A stretch of DNA of 64,000 bases from Odontocerum albicorne (Eukaryota > Arthropoda > Insecta > Trichoptera > Odontoceridae): positions 2,115,501-2,179,500 of the forward strand of contig OX463842.1 in the NCBI GenBank assembly GCA_949825065.1, given 5' to 3'. Shown one piece after another: positions 41,090 through 52,388 of this stretch; position 1 is the stretch's first letter, and the number at the start of each line of letters is the position of its first letter. A program made the position numbers and the translations under genes. Below the pieces are notes generated by a model. That model was not told the DNA's origin and did no database searches. It saw only the letters and a program-made list of their open reading frames with translations.

Positions 41090-41889
41090 CACACAAGTTC
41101 TCGGCGATAAGTAGAGTGGGTTTCACGAGAGTTTGCACTTCTGGTCTAGGATGACCATATTTTGATTTATTTTTGAAATATATTATTATTTATTTTTAAA
41201 TACTATCTATCTAATACTTTATATTCCAATAAAATACTTACCACAATAATAATATAGTATCAGATTATGGTATGTACCTAATGGAAATTATGAAATCAAT
41301 GGTCAATATAAAATCTAATTATTTATTCAATAGGCAAAGAAAACACAATTAACACTAATAAATTCTAAGACTTGTAAAAATAAATAAATGACTAACACTG
41401 ATTCAAAAAAAAATATATTATTATATTCTTCCTCACTAAGTGTTTACAAAGATATGCAATGCAAAAGTGGATAGCTTACCTTCTTTATATTTGTCCACAC
41501 AATACTCTTCCTTTTTGTAACTTCAGACGTTATGGCCACCATATTTTTCGTCAAATAAACGGATCACATCAACCAATCACGGCAAAGATACTTACTAATA
41601 CATTGATACATTTTGTATATTACGCACTAAATTTCTCAATGTATTAAAAAGTGCAAACTCTCATGAAACCCACTCTAGTACACATTAGGCTTAAGAAAAA
41701 GACTGTCGGCCATAATCGGCTAACTTCGGCTTTGTAGAGCGTCGTTTCTGTCGCACGCAAATCGCAATGGAACACGTGTATGAATGACAGAGACGACGCT
41801 CTACAAAGCCGAAGTTAGCCGATTATGGCCGACAGTCTCTTTCTTAAGCCTGATGTGTATTACTTACCGCCGGGAACTGTACGTGTTAT
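41090..41889. mobile_element. Foldback element split by a TA-inserted MITE
   Basis: The right arm (41788-41889) ends ACTTACCGCCGGGAACTGTA. The left arm is in two pieces: 41090-41113 (ending CTCGGCGATAAGTA) and 41676-41760. Joined, they mirror the right arm. The same family, uninterrupted, is at 61469-61631; both share GTAGAGCGTCGT and CTGTCGCA. Confidence 0.75.
41114..41675. mobile_element. Tc1/mariner-type MITE, 562 bp
   Basis: Terminal inverted repeats GAGTGGGTTTCACGAGAGTT and GAGTGGGTTTCATGAGAGTT, continuing TGCACTT, are flanked by TA (41112-41113 and 41676-41677). I found no clear transposase. It lies inside the left arm of the foldback. Confidence 0.8.
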
Positions 41890-42106
41890 TTGTATAAAAA
41901 AAAATTGTGCCCTCCTATTAATGGGGGAGTATCTCGAATAGGAGTATGTTATGCGATATGCCCAGGCCGTTCGATAGTTTCTATCTCAAATGACTTTTCT
42001 TTGGCATTGCCTTAACATAAATATACAATTCCAGGATATATAACATGTGTAAATACTAAGTTGCTTTCAATAAATATATTAATTGTTCCTCTACTCTTTT
42101 TTTTAT

Positions 42107-42370
42107 ATGGTATCTTTCAACATATGGTATCTTTCAACATATTGTATCTTTCAACATATTGTATCTTTCAACATATGGTATCTTTCAACATATGGTATCT
42201 TTCAACATATGGTATCTTTCAACATATGGTATCTTTCAACATATGGTATCTTTCAACATATGTTATCTTTCAACCTATGGTATCTTTCAACATATGGTAT
42301 CTTTCAGCATATGATATCTTTCAAAAGATGGTATCTTTCAGCATATGGTATCTTTCAACATATGGTATAC
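42107..42370 (+). repeat. 17-bp minisatellite, about 15 units
   Basis: The unit GTATCTTTCAACATATG is repeated in tandem with few changes. Since 17 is not a multiple of 3, open frames here are artefacts. Confidence 0.95.
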
Positions 42371-42374
42371 ATAA

Positions 42375-42668
42375 TTGGTAATTTGGACATATTGAAAAAC
42401 GTGGCTGGGAAACAATACTGTCTTGGGTTCAAATACTCGAGCTTATGGGTTTAAAACCACTGGAGTATGTACGAAACTTGCGATACGTCATGTTTGAATT
42501 CGTTTTGGTAACATTGCCGCACATGAAGATGCAAGAACACTCTCACACGTACTCGGCGTTGTTGAGTATTGTTACCAGACGACACTTTTTTTGTGTAGTA
42601 TCGGGAATCGAAACTTAGCCCCCGGTGCAAATCCAAACTTTTTACCAACTTGGCAACGAAGATCGTCA
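42375..42668 (-). mobile_element. Degenerate tRNA-headed SINE
   Basis: The minus-strand head (42668-42590) has the decayed GCC-box and CGATTCCCGAT-like region. The body resembles 53570-53878 (TTGCGATACGTCAT, then GCACATGAAGATGC). Confidence 0.45.
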
Positions 42669-42944
42669 ATGTCAATTATATCCTTGTAAAGTAATAATAA
42701 TACAATAAAAAATGCTTTATTTTTTTAAAGAACAATATTGACATATAAACTTCAATCCAATTAAACGCATATATAGTCTAAAATATGTGTATTAGAGATG
42801 TGCTCTTTTGGAAAAGTAGGACGCTGAGATTCCCTGAAACTTAAATCATGGAACACCTTGAAGTCAAATCGAGCAAAACGACTCGCTTGATTATCTTGAC
42901 TGCGCTTTCGGAGAAGTTTGAAAAGTAAATATCTCAGGACAGAC

Positions 42945-43340
42945 AGTCCTAATGATAAACTGAATTGAAGAAAAAAGTTTTTATTTTAACTTATCAACAA
43001 ATGACCGTTTGTCATTTGTTGATAAGTTAAAAACTTATCAACAAATGACAAACGGTCACAGAAATTAATCTTTCACGTTGTAAATAAAAAGAAAAAAAAA
43101 AAAAATTATTTAGTCCTAATGATAAACTGAACTGAAGAAAAAATTGTTAATTTTAACTTATCAACAAATGACAAACGGTTACAGAAATTAATCTTTCACG
43201 TTGTAAATAAAAAGAAAAAAAAATAATTATTTAGTCCTAATGATAAACTGAACTGAAAAAAAAATTGTTAATTTTAACTTATCAACAAATGACAAACGGT
43301 TACAGAAATTAATCTTTCACGTTGTAAATACTCGTACATT
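42945..43340 (+). repeat. About 120-bp tandem repeat with internal inversion
   Basis: Three units share CAGTCCTAATGATAAACTGA (first) or TAGTCCTAATGATAAACTGA, then ACTTATCAACAAATGACAAA and TTAATCTTTCACGTTGTAAA. In the first, ACTTATCAACAAATGAC occurs in both orientations, forming a palindrome (about 42990-43060). Confidence 0.85.
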
Positions 43341-43470
43341 ATTTGTAATGTATTCTTAATTGTGTTATATAAAAATATTTTTATGAATACTTTTATTGAG
43401 AACTGAGTTTCATTTTACAGGACAAAGTGTTAATCATTCCTGAATACAATTCATGCATTGTAATAAAACT

Positions 43471-43884
43471 TCAAGTTATTATTGTAACGGCCATTTTATA
43501 AGTCTCCTTCAAAAATATCTTTGAAAATCTTGCGTGATTCAGGGATCGGTAACTATTTGGCCAAGAAATTGTTTCCATAAGTAAAAAATTGGGTAATTTA
43601 TTTTTATTGAAGTAATAAATTGGGTAATTTATTTTTATGTTATTTGTAGCAGGATCCAAAAATTTCTCGCCAAAAATGTATAAAATATGATAGAATAATT
43701 TATTTTTTATTTTCAATATAGTCAATAAATATATTGGGAATATAACCAGGAAGTTTTTGTAGGCCGCCCTTTTCTTACAGTAATTTAGCTCTTTTTTGAA
43801 CAACTGGAAAGTAAATGGATACATGCGTTCCTTATACATTCGAAAATATTCACTGTTATGGTACTTACGTAGAAGGGCCAACAT
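43471..43884 (-). other. Unassigned 137-codon ORF
   Basis: A minus-strand frame starts ATG at 43884, 14 bases from a mariner end. The peptide is basic and aromatic (MLALLRKYHNSEYFRMYKER at the start, NFLVIFPIYLLTILKIKNKL in the middle). A 31-base near-tandem repeat (43585-43640) encodes part of it. No domain is recognised. It is longer than most chance frames here, but AT-rich DNA gives many Phe/Ile/Tyr/Lys codons, so it may still be noise or the last exon of an unknown gene. Confidence 0.2.
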
Positions 43885-43897
43885 TTTCCGATGTATA

Positions 43898-44962
43898 AGT
43901 TGTTCCGAAAATATTGGCCGATTTTAATGTTATATCATTTCGAATGTTTTTTGCTCGGAAATATTTGTCCGTTTCTTTTTGTCTGACATTTTTTTTTGTA
44001 TTGATTTCAGAAATGTTATTGAAACAAGAAAAATTACATGGTTTTTATGCATGAATTTATTAACTAAGGCATTACATATCTCAAAAAGCACGCAATGTTA
44101 ACAAAACATGGGTTGAAGGAATGACTTTTGAATAAACAGTGCGGCGTTGGTTTGAAAACGTGGGTTGAAGGAATGACTTATGAATAAACAGTGCGGCGTT
44201 GGTTTGAAAACGTGGGTTGAAGGAATGACTTATAAATAAACAGTGCGGCGTTGGTTTGAAAACGTGGGTTGAAGGAATGACTTATGAATAAACAGTGTGG
44301 CGTTGGTTTGAAAACGTGGGTTGAAGGAATGACTTATGAATAAACAGTGCGGCGCTGGTTTGAAAAGTTTAGGAACGGAGATGGAAGTCTTGAAGATAAA
44401 AATAGAAGAGGACGTCCTGCTACTGAAAATTCAATTGAAAGATCTATTGGAAGATAATATGCAACAAAGAGTGCGAAAATGGAACAAGAATAACGAGTTG
44501 GCGCTGTTACGATTTTCGTACATTTAAAGCATATTGGATAGGAGAAAAAGCTTAATAAGTGGGTTCCACGTGAAATTTATGTGTAACCCACTTATTAAAT
44601 ATCCGAAAAAAATGTTGCTTCAAAATGTGTTCATAGTTGCTATTGCGTAACCATATTCAATTCCTCAATCGTATTGATCTAAAAAAATTAACAAATTGGG
44701 CTATGAAACATTACCTCATCCAGCTTACTCACCCGATCTACCGCCAACCGATGTTCTCCTTTCCAAGCACCTCGATAGCTATTTAAGGATTATCCGTCTG
44801 AGTTTTATTCTACATAGGTACAAATAAGTTTTATAAGGGCACAACTAAGCTGTTGGCCAAAATACTTAGAATCAAATGAATTATACTTTAATTAATAAAG
44901 TTTACTTTCTTAAGTTATGTTTGAATTCGAAGGTTAAATCGGTCATTATTACTGGAACAATC
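43898..44962 (+). mobile_element. Mariner, decayed, with tandem expansion
   Basis: Inverted ends (AGTTGTTCCGAAAATATTGG and GATTGTTCCAGTAATAATGA, each followed by CCGATTT) are flanked by TA. Plus-strand transposase pieces: WFEKFRNGDGSLEDKNRRGR-like near 44350, KLNKWVPREIY near 44550, and a YETLPHPAYSPDLPPTDVL-like stretch near 44700. Many stops. The region before the first piece is a 52-bp tandem array. Confidence 0.75.
44106..44366 (+). repeat. 52-bp tandem repeat inside mariner
   Basis: Five units of ACGTGGGTTGAAGGAATGAC, then TTATGAATAAACAGTGCGGC and GTTGGTTTGAAA. The last unit runs into the transposase codons for W-F-E-K, so the unit includes transposase sequence. Confidence 0.9.
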
Positions 44963-45571
44963 TAACATAAAAGAATGAAAAAAAAACGATTTCCGTTTGC
45001 TTTCCACCATCCTTTCCTTTTTCCTTTAATTCATTCGCTAGCGGTCTTGAGGTGATCTTTGTGTTAGGGAAACAGTTTTTCAAAAATAATTATGATGGCT
45101 CTCTTTTATTTTCATTATTTGAATAACGGAAATAAAAAAGGACGTATTTTTTAAGATTTTGAGATACATCGATTTTTGTCAATATTTACATAACATAACG
45201 TAAAACTGAATTATTTTAAATGTTTTTTTCAAAAAACACAAATGTTTATATTTATTTGCATAAAAAGAAAATTATTTTTAAAGCTATCCAACTAATTATA
45301 TTGGTTTAAATTCATATGTTGTAGAAAGTCTTATATTCCAAGGGTGATAACTGATAACCTTAAATAGGGTGTAAGTGCTGGGCTTAATCTTATTTAAAAT
45401 AAACTATGTGTTTTGTGTTTGCTTCGACACGTGTGACTTTTATGATACAAAAAAAACAAGGGTTGTGAGTAAATACAACTGACAATGACAGCGTGTGGCA
45501 ATTGAGTCATATTTAAGAAATAACCACAGTGGCACATACAACCAATACAAACTTGCTGTTTATATACACTA
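44963..45571. other. AT-rich sequence, nothing recognised
   Basis: Only a short scrap like the LINE E 3' UTR (TCCACCATCCTTTCC, about 45004) was noticed. Confidence 0.3.
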
Positions 45572-45575
45572 TTAA

Positions 45576-46234
45576 CCCTTTAAGTGCCGTAAGTTATTAG
45601 TATGGCTGATCCCAGAAGGCCGCTAAATTTGTAGCAATAATAAAACCTAATAGAATTATCTTTTTTGTATATATATTCAAAGGATATTATGAAGACTTGT
45701 AAGACCAAATATGTACAATATGTGTCGTTTGTGCCACCGTTCACTCAGAAAAACACAACTAAAACTTAAACAAAATGTCAGGATCGTCATAGCTTATCAC
45801 AGAAAATACGGAAACATACATTAATAAAATATTTGATAGAATTAAAAGTATATGTAACACAAAAATATTAATTATTTTAATAACGCACGGAAAGTAAATA
45901 ACCTAACTATAAAATCATTTCAAATTTCAACGGTTAAATCGATAAAACGCAAGACTGACAGCCCTGTATTAGAGACACATGTCGACTGTCATGCGAAGAT
46001 TTTAAGTAAATCTCTGTAAATTCGACAATATCTGTAAACTGTAATATTATAGTATTTATTCATCATTTCAATAGATGTCGCTATATGTTCCATATTTTAG
46101 ATTATTCGAATTAGTGCTAGACATTGGCTAGAAATAGGCATAAAATTGAACGATTTAACTCGCAAATTTTGTATGGCTGGCCCCACGGGCACGGCAAAAG
46201 AGAGCGAGTAAACTCGCTTAAGGCACCTAACCGG
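45576..46234. mobile_element. piggyBac-type MITE, 659 bp
   Basis: TTAA flanks both ends (45572-45575, 46235-46238). The inverted ends read CCCTTTAAGTGCCGTAAG and CCGGTTAGGTGCCTTAAG. Subterminal GTATGGCTGATCCCA and GTATGGCTGGCCCCA are direct repeats. No transposase was seen. Confidence 0.7.
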
Positions 46235-46384
46235 TTAAAAAAAGATTTTGGGGACTCATAACATATTTTAAAACATTGTCGCTGACATAAATGTTAGAAC
46301 GTACTATATTTCTGGCATAAAACCGATTTTGGATTTTTTGCACTAAGGTAATTTTTATTTCCGGTGTTAATTTATATTGTTCAT

Positions 46385-46475
46385 GAATTTTAAACAAATA
46401 AATAATGATTTGAATATTTTATCGACCATGTAACTTATTTTATTTAATTTTGTTTGGTTGGTTTTAAGATATTTT
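46385..46475 (+). repeat. LINE E tail scrap
   Basis: TTTGGTTGGTTTTAAGATAT, preceded by TTGAATATTTTATCGACCAT, matches 30465-30535. It is strongly decayed. Confidence 0.4.
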
Positions 46476-46927
46476 ATACAAGTAAGTGTCACGTAAATCA
46501 TGTGACATAACGAATGTCTAATCTCGATACTGTGCCCCTGTCTGCGTTAGCATTGCGTGTCAAGCGACTTGGCCTGGCCTTGTCCATATATATTGTATAG
46601 TATTTATAATACATACTTCGCTTCCTGCAAGTAATGCCGGCGTGCGGCAAATCCAAGTCCCATTTTCCCTTGAAGTTTCCTCAGCTCTGGTTTCCTTTAT
46701 AAAATCATCGTTTAAACGCTTCATGCAAATAAAGGCCTAATTGAATTCACACCATTTAGTTCCTTTTTATGACATTGTGTCAACTCAGCGTGCAATACAT
46801 TACGGACACGTATACAGGTTTGTATGACTTAGTCGTAAGCATTTTATTGGAAACAGAATTAAACGCACAAGGTCAGGATTAAATTATATAAAACACTTTG
46901 TATTGATTTTTCTATAGTTCATACAAA
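46476..46927. other. Unassigned sequence
   Basis: No repeats were recognised. It is moderately GC and could be unique DNA. No ORF stands out. Confidence 0.3.
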
Positions 46928-47122
46928 CGACATCCGTGGCCTAGTTGATAAGAAACCTTGCACCAAATCGGAGGTTGTGGGTTCAATTCCCGTTGGAAGT
47001 AGATTTTTTTGAAAAGGATTCCAGAGTGGTTTTCGTTTAAGGCATTTTTAACGTATTTACCATATGGTTGGATGTTAGAAATTGACATACGGCAATAAAC
47101 CCACCAGCTTGCAATGTATATG
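46928..47122 (+). mobile_element. tRNA-derived SINE
   Basis: Head CATCCGTGGCCTAGTTGATA, then GGAGGTTGTGGGTTCAATTC; body GGATTCCAGAGTGG; tail GGTTGGATGTTAGAAATTGA with GGCAATAAACCCACCAG. LINE B is inserted in its 3' tail. Confidence 0.75.
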
Positions 47123-47524
47123 TATATCTTCTTCCCAGTGCCATGTCAGGTCCCCCCAACGTTGAATATCACCTGAGAGTAGACATCTTTGTCCCCGGCA
47201 GCCTGAAAAAGGTCTCCAACGTCCCTTATGCCAGTCCAATCACGTATATTGGGGAGCCATGAGATTTGCCTCCTGCAAACACCTCTTCGGCCTTCTATTT
47301 TGCCTTGGATGATTAGGTGCAGTAAATTGTACTTTGCTCCTCTAAGTACATGATCCAAGTAGGAAACCTTTCGGGTTTGAATATTAGTCAGCAACTCTCT
47401 ATCAACTTTGGCTCTTTGAAGAACCCTTGTGTTGCTGACCATATCCGTCCAGGGTATCCGTAGCATTCTCCGGTGCATCCAGATTTCGAATGCTTCCAGT
47501 CGGTTCATACTACCAACTTGTAAT
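47123..47524 (-). mobile_element. LINE B, 3' end, best coding copy
   Basis: The minus-strand frame 47535-47146 is open for 129 codons: NRLEAFEIWMHRRMLRIPWT, NTRVLQRAKVDRELLTNI, KIEGRRGVCRRQISWLPN, RDWTGIRDVGDLFQAAGDKD and IFNVGG. This is the C-terminal segment of a non-LTR reverse transcriptase. A GAAGA tail sits at 47128-47133. GCAATGTATATG (47111) and GCAATGTACATA (47525) are probable target duplications. Confidence 0.8.
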
Positions 47525-47536
47525 GCAATGTACATA

Positions 47537-48402
47537 ACGGAAGTTTAATAACAACAAAATGAAACTTTAAATTATATCTAGTCCAATAATTCTGCTTTTT
47601 TCTATTTATAATATTCTCAAAAGAATAAAAAAATAAATACACATTTTATGGGAAGCATAAGTTGAGTGCTGCGATAGAATGAAGTGGAGATCAGTTCTGT
47701 TAGCTCTGCCTACCCGAATAGTGGTATGATAAAATCATGAAAACACTTTCCTGTAAAGTTTCTTAACGTTTCACTTCCTGTGCTAAAAAAATCCGCGCGT
47801 TCCGGTGCTATGTATTCAATACACATGTAAAAATTAGCGATTTAAAATCGGAAAAATAAGAATATTCATAGCCAATCGCTTAAATTAGTTAAATTTGAAG
47901 TCAAAAGTTATAATAATTGAAATTCAATTGCTGAAAACATGAAAAAAAAAACATCGGCCGACGTTCACAAAACGGGCGAAGAGACCACCTCAAATAGATC
48001 CCCGCAAGCTACTGAAGCGAGAAAAGCGAGTGAACTGAGATTCTATTTCTTGCGTTCTCATATACCGAAGTAGAGTGAGAGTGAGACGTGAACAGCGTCA
48101 CTTCCTCAACCATAGCGATTTTTTTAGAAAGAATATACCTACGTCACACACTGGCACACGTTTGATTGTATTGGTGAATTTATTCCCGATTTTCACAAAA
48201 TATCTCTGATGTGGCCGATAAGTGCTAATTATTATTAATATTATTTTTTTCATTCAATGCGTAAATGAATTACGGAGGAATACCTAAAATCTGAACTCAG
48301 TATTTATTATATTTAAAGAGATATTAAAGTTTTTAGAAGCAATGTGTACTAGTTACACATCACAGGGAAGGTAGTGTAAATCTGAGATGACATAGTTTGT
48401 AC
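47537..48402. other. AT-rich sequence, nothing recognised
   Basis: No structural or coding signal was identified. Confidence 0.3.
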
Positions 48403-48597
48403 TTTTTTTTAACCTGGCGAGTTTATTGCCAGCCATGTGGCAATCTCTTCCAACCAACCAGAAATATGTTTTTATAGGCCCTAAGTGTTAACCAGACTGG
48501 AATCCTATTTTTTAAAAATCTGGGTTCCAGCGGGGATCGAACCCGCAACCTCCGAATCGGCAGACAAGTGTCTTACCACCAGGCCACGGAGGTCGTC
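48403..48597 (-). mobile_element. tRNA-derived SINE, complete
   Basis: On the minus strand: GACCTCCGTGGCCTGGTGGT, GGTTGCGGGTTCGATCCCCG, body GGATTCCAGTCTGG, tail with a 25-base exact match to LINE E (48437-48461 against 33426-33450), then GGCAATAAACTCGCCAGG and an A run. Confidence 0.88.
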
Positions 48598-48689
48598 ACA
48601 TTACTACTGTAAATAGTCAAAGTAATTTGAAAATCCATACAATACCCATATTGATGTCGCAATCTGTGAAGTCTTATTATGCAAGGGTT

Positions 48690-48890
48690 GTACAAATAAT
48701 TAGTTACAACCACTTCGCTATGGAACAAAACATTTTGCCGAGTGGGCCTAAAACGAACGTGTAGTATGACAAACAGAGTTAGTTCCTGACTATTGAAGTA
48801 CGAGCTGATAATCTTAAGATTGTTGTGAGTTCAAACATATTTCTTCTATCTGACAAGGTTATATAAGCCTCATCATTTTCAATAACAGAT
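48690..48890 (+). repeat. Dispersed repeat with tRNA-like segment
   Basis: Inverted relative of 36420-36610. It contains TTCCTGACTATTGAAGTACG and TTGTTGTGAGTTCAAACA. Confidence 0.5.
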
Positions 48891-49894
48891 CATACTCCAA
48901 CTCAATTATTGAGATCAGCTGTTTATGATTTGTAGAAAAAATCATCAAATTAAGAAAAAAATTATGTTTTTATAATATCAAATAAAAGATAATTAAAATA
49001 CGAGTAGTATGGACGTTATAGTTGACTGACTATATTACCGAATTGCAATATGGTCAATGATACGAGTACATCGGAATAAAAAACGGTTCGTTTACACGAG
49101 GGCTCGGTACTATTCGCGCCCACTGTGGGTCTTGAAACGTGTATCTCCCGAATAAAGGAGGACTGCCATAATTATTTTACTTTTACAAATACGTGTATTT
49201 TAATATTAAACGAAAGAGTTTTGAATTACATACTCAAAGCTTTACAATAATACAATTAAATTTAAAATTATAGATATGATACTGGAAAGTATTATGTAAC
49301 TGAATAATTTTACTTGAAAGAAACACCTTTTATTAAAATAAACAAGAATATTTACATTGGAATACGGAATATCGAAAGGCTTATTAAAGAAATACAATAT
49401 TTAATTTATATTATTTAAACATTCAATAATGGAAAATTGGACAACGAAAGGGGCATGATCTGGACCCCTATCGCCAGAACGATTGTTGAATAATATTTTC
49501 ACACCAAGGACGCCAACCGTCAATAGTGATTATATTTTATATTGTTGATACAACCAACATCCTTTAATCGCCATCTGTTGAATACAATCACGTGTAACAA
49601 TGCCGTGTATCCAGGACTGTTCTGCTTACATGTATAATAAACGCGCTGTTCACATGCGCCCAAAACCGGTGACAGCCATATACCCTATATTTATCAATTA
49701 TATCTGTTTGTTATAGAATATGAAAAATAATGTTCAAAACTATGCTATTTATGCCCATCAAACGTATTAAAAAAATCATTTAAGTTTTCTACCTCAAAAA
49801 ATTATCAAAGTCGAGAGAATCCGTATTTTTCGATGAATGTACACAGTTTGTGCAATGCGAAAGGTGACTGACGAGAAATGAAACACAAGAAATT
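48891..49894. other. AT-rich sequence, nothing recognised
   Basis: No ORF, terminal repeat or tandem repeat of note. Confidence 0.3.
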
Positions 49895-50175
49895 GTTTAT
49901 TTTTAGTTTACTTTACCTTTTGTTCAAAATACACTCCTTGTGAGTCAATGCAATACTGGAAGTGGTTGTAAAATTATCTAAAGCCCTCCTGAAACTCACT
50001 CTTCGGAATTGCCTCCAAAATCCTCGAAGCCTTCTGGACGTCGGAAATCGTGTCAAAACGCTTTGCTTTCATACTAATCTCAATTTCAGGAATTGCTAAA
50101 AATTGCATGGAGCCAAATCAAGTGAATACGGGGGTGGGGATCGATACTTTTTTTGGGCAAGAACATACTGTTGTT
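49895..50175 (-). pseudogene. Mariner transposase C-terminal remnant
   Basis: Minus-strand pieces in shifting frames: SPPPYSLDLAPC (near 50130), AKRFDTISDVQKASRILEAI and PKSEFQEGF, then NHFQYCIDSQGVYFEQKVK. This is the order of a mariner C-terminus, with frameshifts. Terminal repeats were not located. Confidence 0.6.
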
Positions 50176-50914
50176 GATTTTCAGCTCTTTAACTGTTAAT
50201 TTTAAGTTTAAAAAATTACATTTTTTCTGTGTTTCTAGATTTTTTCAAGAACAACTTTATTTTACTCAAAATTCAAAAGAAAGGATTTAAAAAGGGAAAA
50301 AGTTAAAAAACCTATGTACGATAAAAGTCACGTATGTACGATAAGAGAATAGCTGTAGTGATTGATTATTGACAAGTCAAATAAAGTCAATCTACGAGTA
50401 TATTCCCGCTAAAATCCACATTTGCCTCAAGTTTTTGATCCCTTTTTCTCCAAAAGAGTGACACATAAAAAAAAAAGAAAAAATGCAAACCCAGGAACAA
50501 CATTTCATAGACATACACAAAAGTACACTTTACAAGTAATAAAAATAATTAAAACATTGCGAATTCACATTTTAAACTTGCATTTGATTTTTTTTAAATG
50601 TACGAGCACATGTAATGAATGGTTCGTCATTAAAATAGCCCCTAGATTTTGACACTTCTTTCAAAGTTTCAACGATACCTTGTTTCTAAAAGTACAGAAC
50701 AAATAAAAGTAAACAATTTATTAAGTTAATAATTATTCACCTTAAAGTTAACTCTAATTTTTTCAGTGTTCTACACTTTTCTTTAATATACTTAAAACGA
50801 TCCAACTACTTAAGCTAATGTGTATTTTTTTAATAACAAGTCTACACCAAAGTTAAGTTTAGTTCAATTAAATTATTTTCCCTGTGACTTTAAAATCTTC
50901 TTCTCCCTGGCTCC
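50176..50914. other. AT-rich sequence, nothing recognised
   Basis: The open frame at 50422-50652 has no recognisable features. Confidence 0.3.
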
Positions 50915-51305
50915 ATCCCAACTCACTGTCTGCGAAGACTGTTGGGGTCAGTTGTCCTCGTCCTCAGGTTGTATGCTCTTCTGTCCCGGTCTACGTCCCC
51001 CAGGCCGTGCCTATGCATCAGGTTATCTATTTGCACCACCCATGAATTCTTTGGTATTCCTCTGGTTGTTATTCGAGGAAGATCCATGGAGATTGCCTGG
51101 TTCACAGTGTGATCGGGTGCTCTGCGTCCAACGTACCCATACAATCTCAATTGCCTCTCCTCCATCTTGCTGTTGATGTCTGTAACACCTAGGCTTTCAC
51201 GAATGCGTGAGCTTTTTATTTTGTCTCTTAGAAACACACCAGCTGACCATCTTAGCATGCGCATTTCAGCAGTTTCTAGTTGCCTAGAGTAAAAGTTATA
51301 CATCG
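50915..51305 (-). mobile_element. LINE K, 3' coding end
   Basis: The minus-strand frame 51303-50923 is open for 126 codons: RQLETAEMRMLRWSAGVFLR, DKIKSSRIRESLGVTDI, RQLRLYGYVGRRAPDHTVNQ, then YNLRTRTTDPN. This is a typical non-LTR C-terminus, probably RTE-like. The frame is clean, so the insertion is fairly young. Confidence 0.75.
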
Positions 51306-52384
51306 TCCAGCATCTCTGTGACTTTAAAATAACTTTTAAAAATGAAATTTAACTACTTTCAACTGCAATTCTTCTACTTGATATGCGAAATATCAAGTAG
51401 AAGATGGTGGCATTTAAGATTTCTACACGCTGTAGACATTTCTCCTAGAGCCGGTCCCGCGTGTACCACCGTCATTGGATAATTATATAGATTTATAATG
51501 TTACGAAATAACAAATAAAACCAGATCATGCTAAACAATTTTTTGTTTGTAGTGTATCGGAAGACTGCATGTGTAGCGTTTTTTATACTTATTCTCAGTA
51601 TGTATTAACAAAATATTATATTACATAGAGTAATGCTACATTGTATTATTTAAAAATAAATCAACTTCAAATCGATCTTATACCTATAAAAAACTTGCTA
51701 TTTTAGAAGTGTGCTAACTTCCTCAAGTGCTAAATTAAAGTTTTTTTTTATCTAGTAGAAAAAAGAAGTTTACTATATTTAACTTTACTCAAGTGTTCAA
51801 AGATTTTATTTCTAAAAAATATAGAACTTTTAAAAGCTGGAATATGTTACATATAATACAGAAAAAAAGGTTGGATTATATTTATTTATTTAATACGAAA
51901 GTCGAACCCAAAGCCCTCTGTTGTGGTTCAGGTTTTGACTTACCGACTCATCAATCCAAAAAAAGACAATTTTTCACAATACTCGTAAGCGCTCGTAGAA
52001 TACGAGCATGAATTTTAAGTTTTTAAAAATTAAGGAAATATTAAATATTAAAAAAAAAACAGATGCGTGAGACTCTCGCGTGGTAGAAGTGAAACTTCTT
52101 AGCTCCTAGGAAAAGTTGATTATATGCATTGCTTTTTATCCGTTTGTTAACTTTTTTTAGGATTAGGAAATGTTTATTTGGAATTTAATTTAAGAAAAAC
52201 TATCTTAATTAAATAAAAAAATTATTAAATGAAATTGAATTCAAGAAAACTTCTCTTAATTCAATATAAAAATATTATTTTTAATAATAAATAATAATAA
52301 TTTTAATAATAATATAATACACTTAATAATATTAAAATAATGCTAATTATTATTAATAGTAAATAAGTATTAATATTAAAATAA
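51306..52384. other. AT-rich sequence with one hairpin
   Basis: CTTCTACTTGATAT, a short loop and its complement (51371-51405) form a strong hairpin. 52230-52380 is rich in AATAAT runs. Nothing else was recognised. Confidence 0.4.
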
Positions 52385-52388
52385 TTAA

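Noticed and set aside
42061..42454. Protein-coding frames over the 17-bp array
   Set aside because: Two frames are open at once because of low complexity and there is no non-repeat coding sequence.
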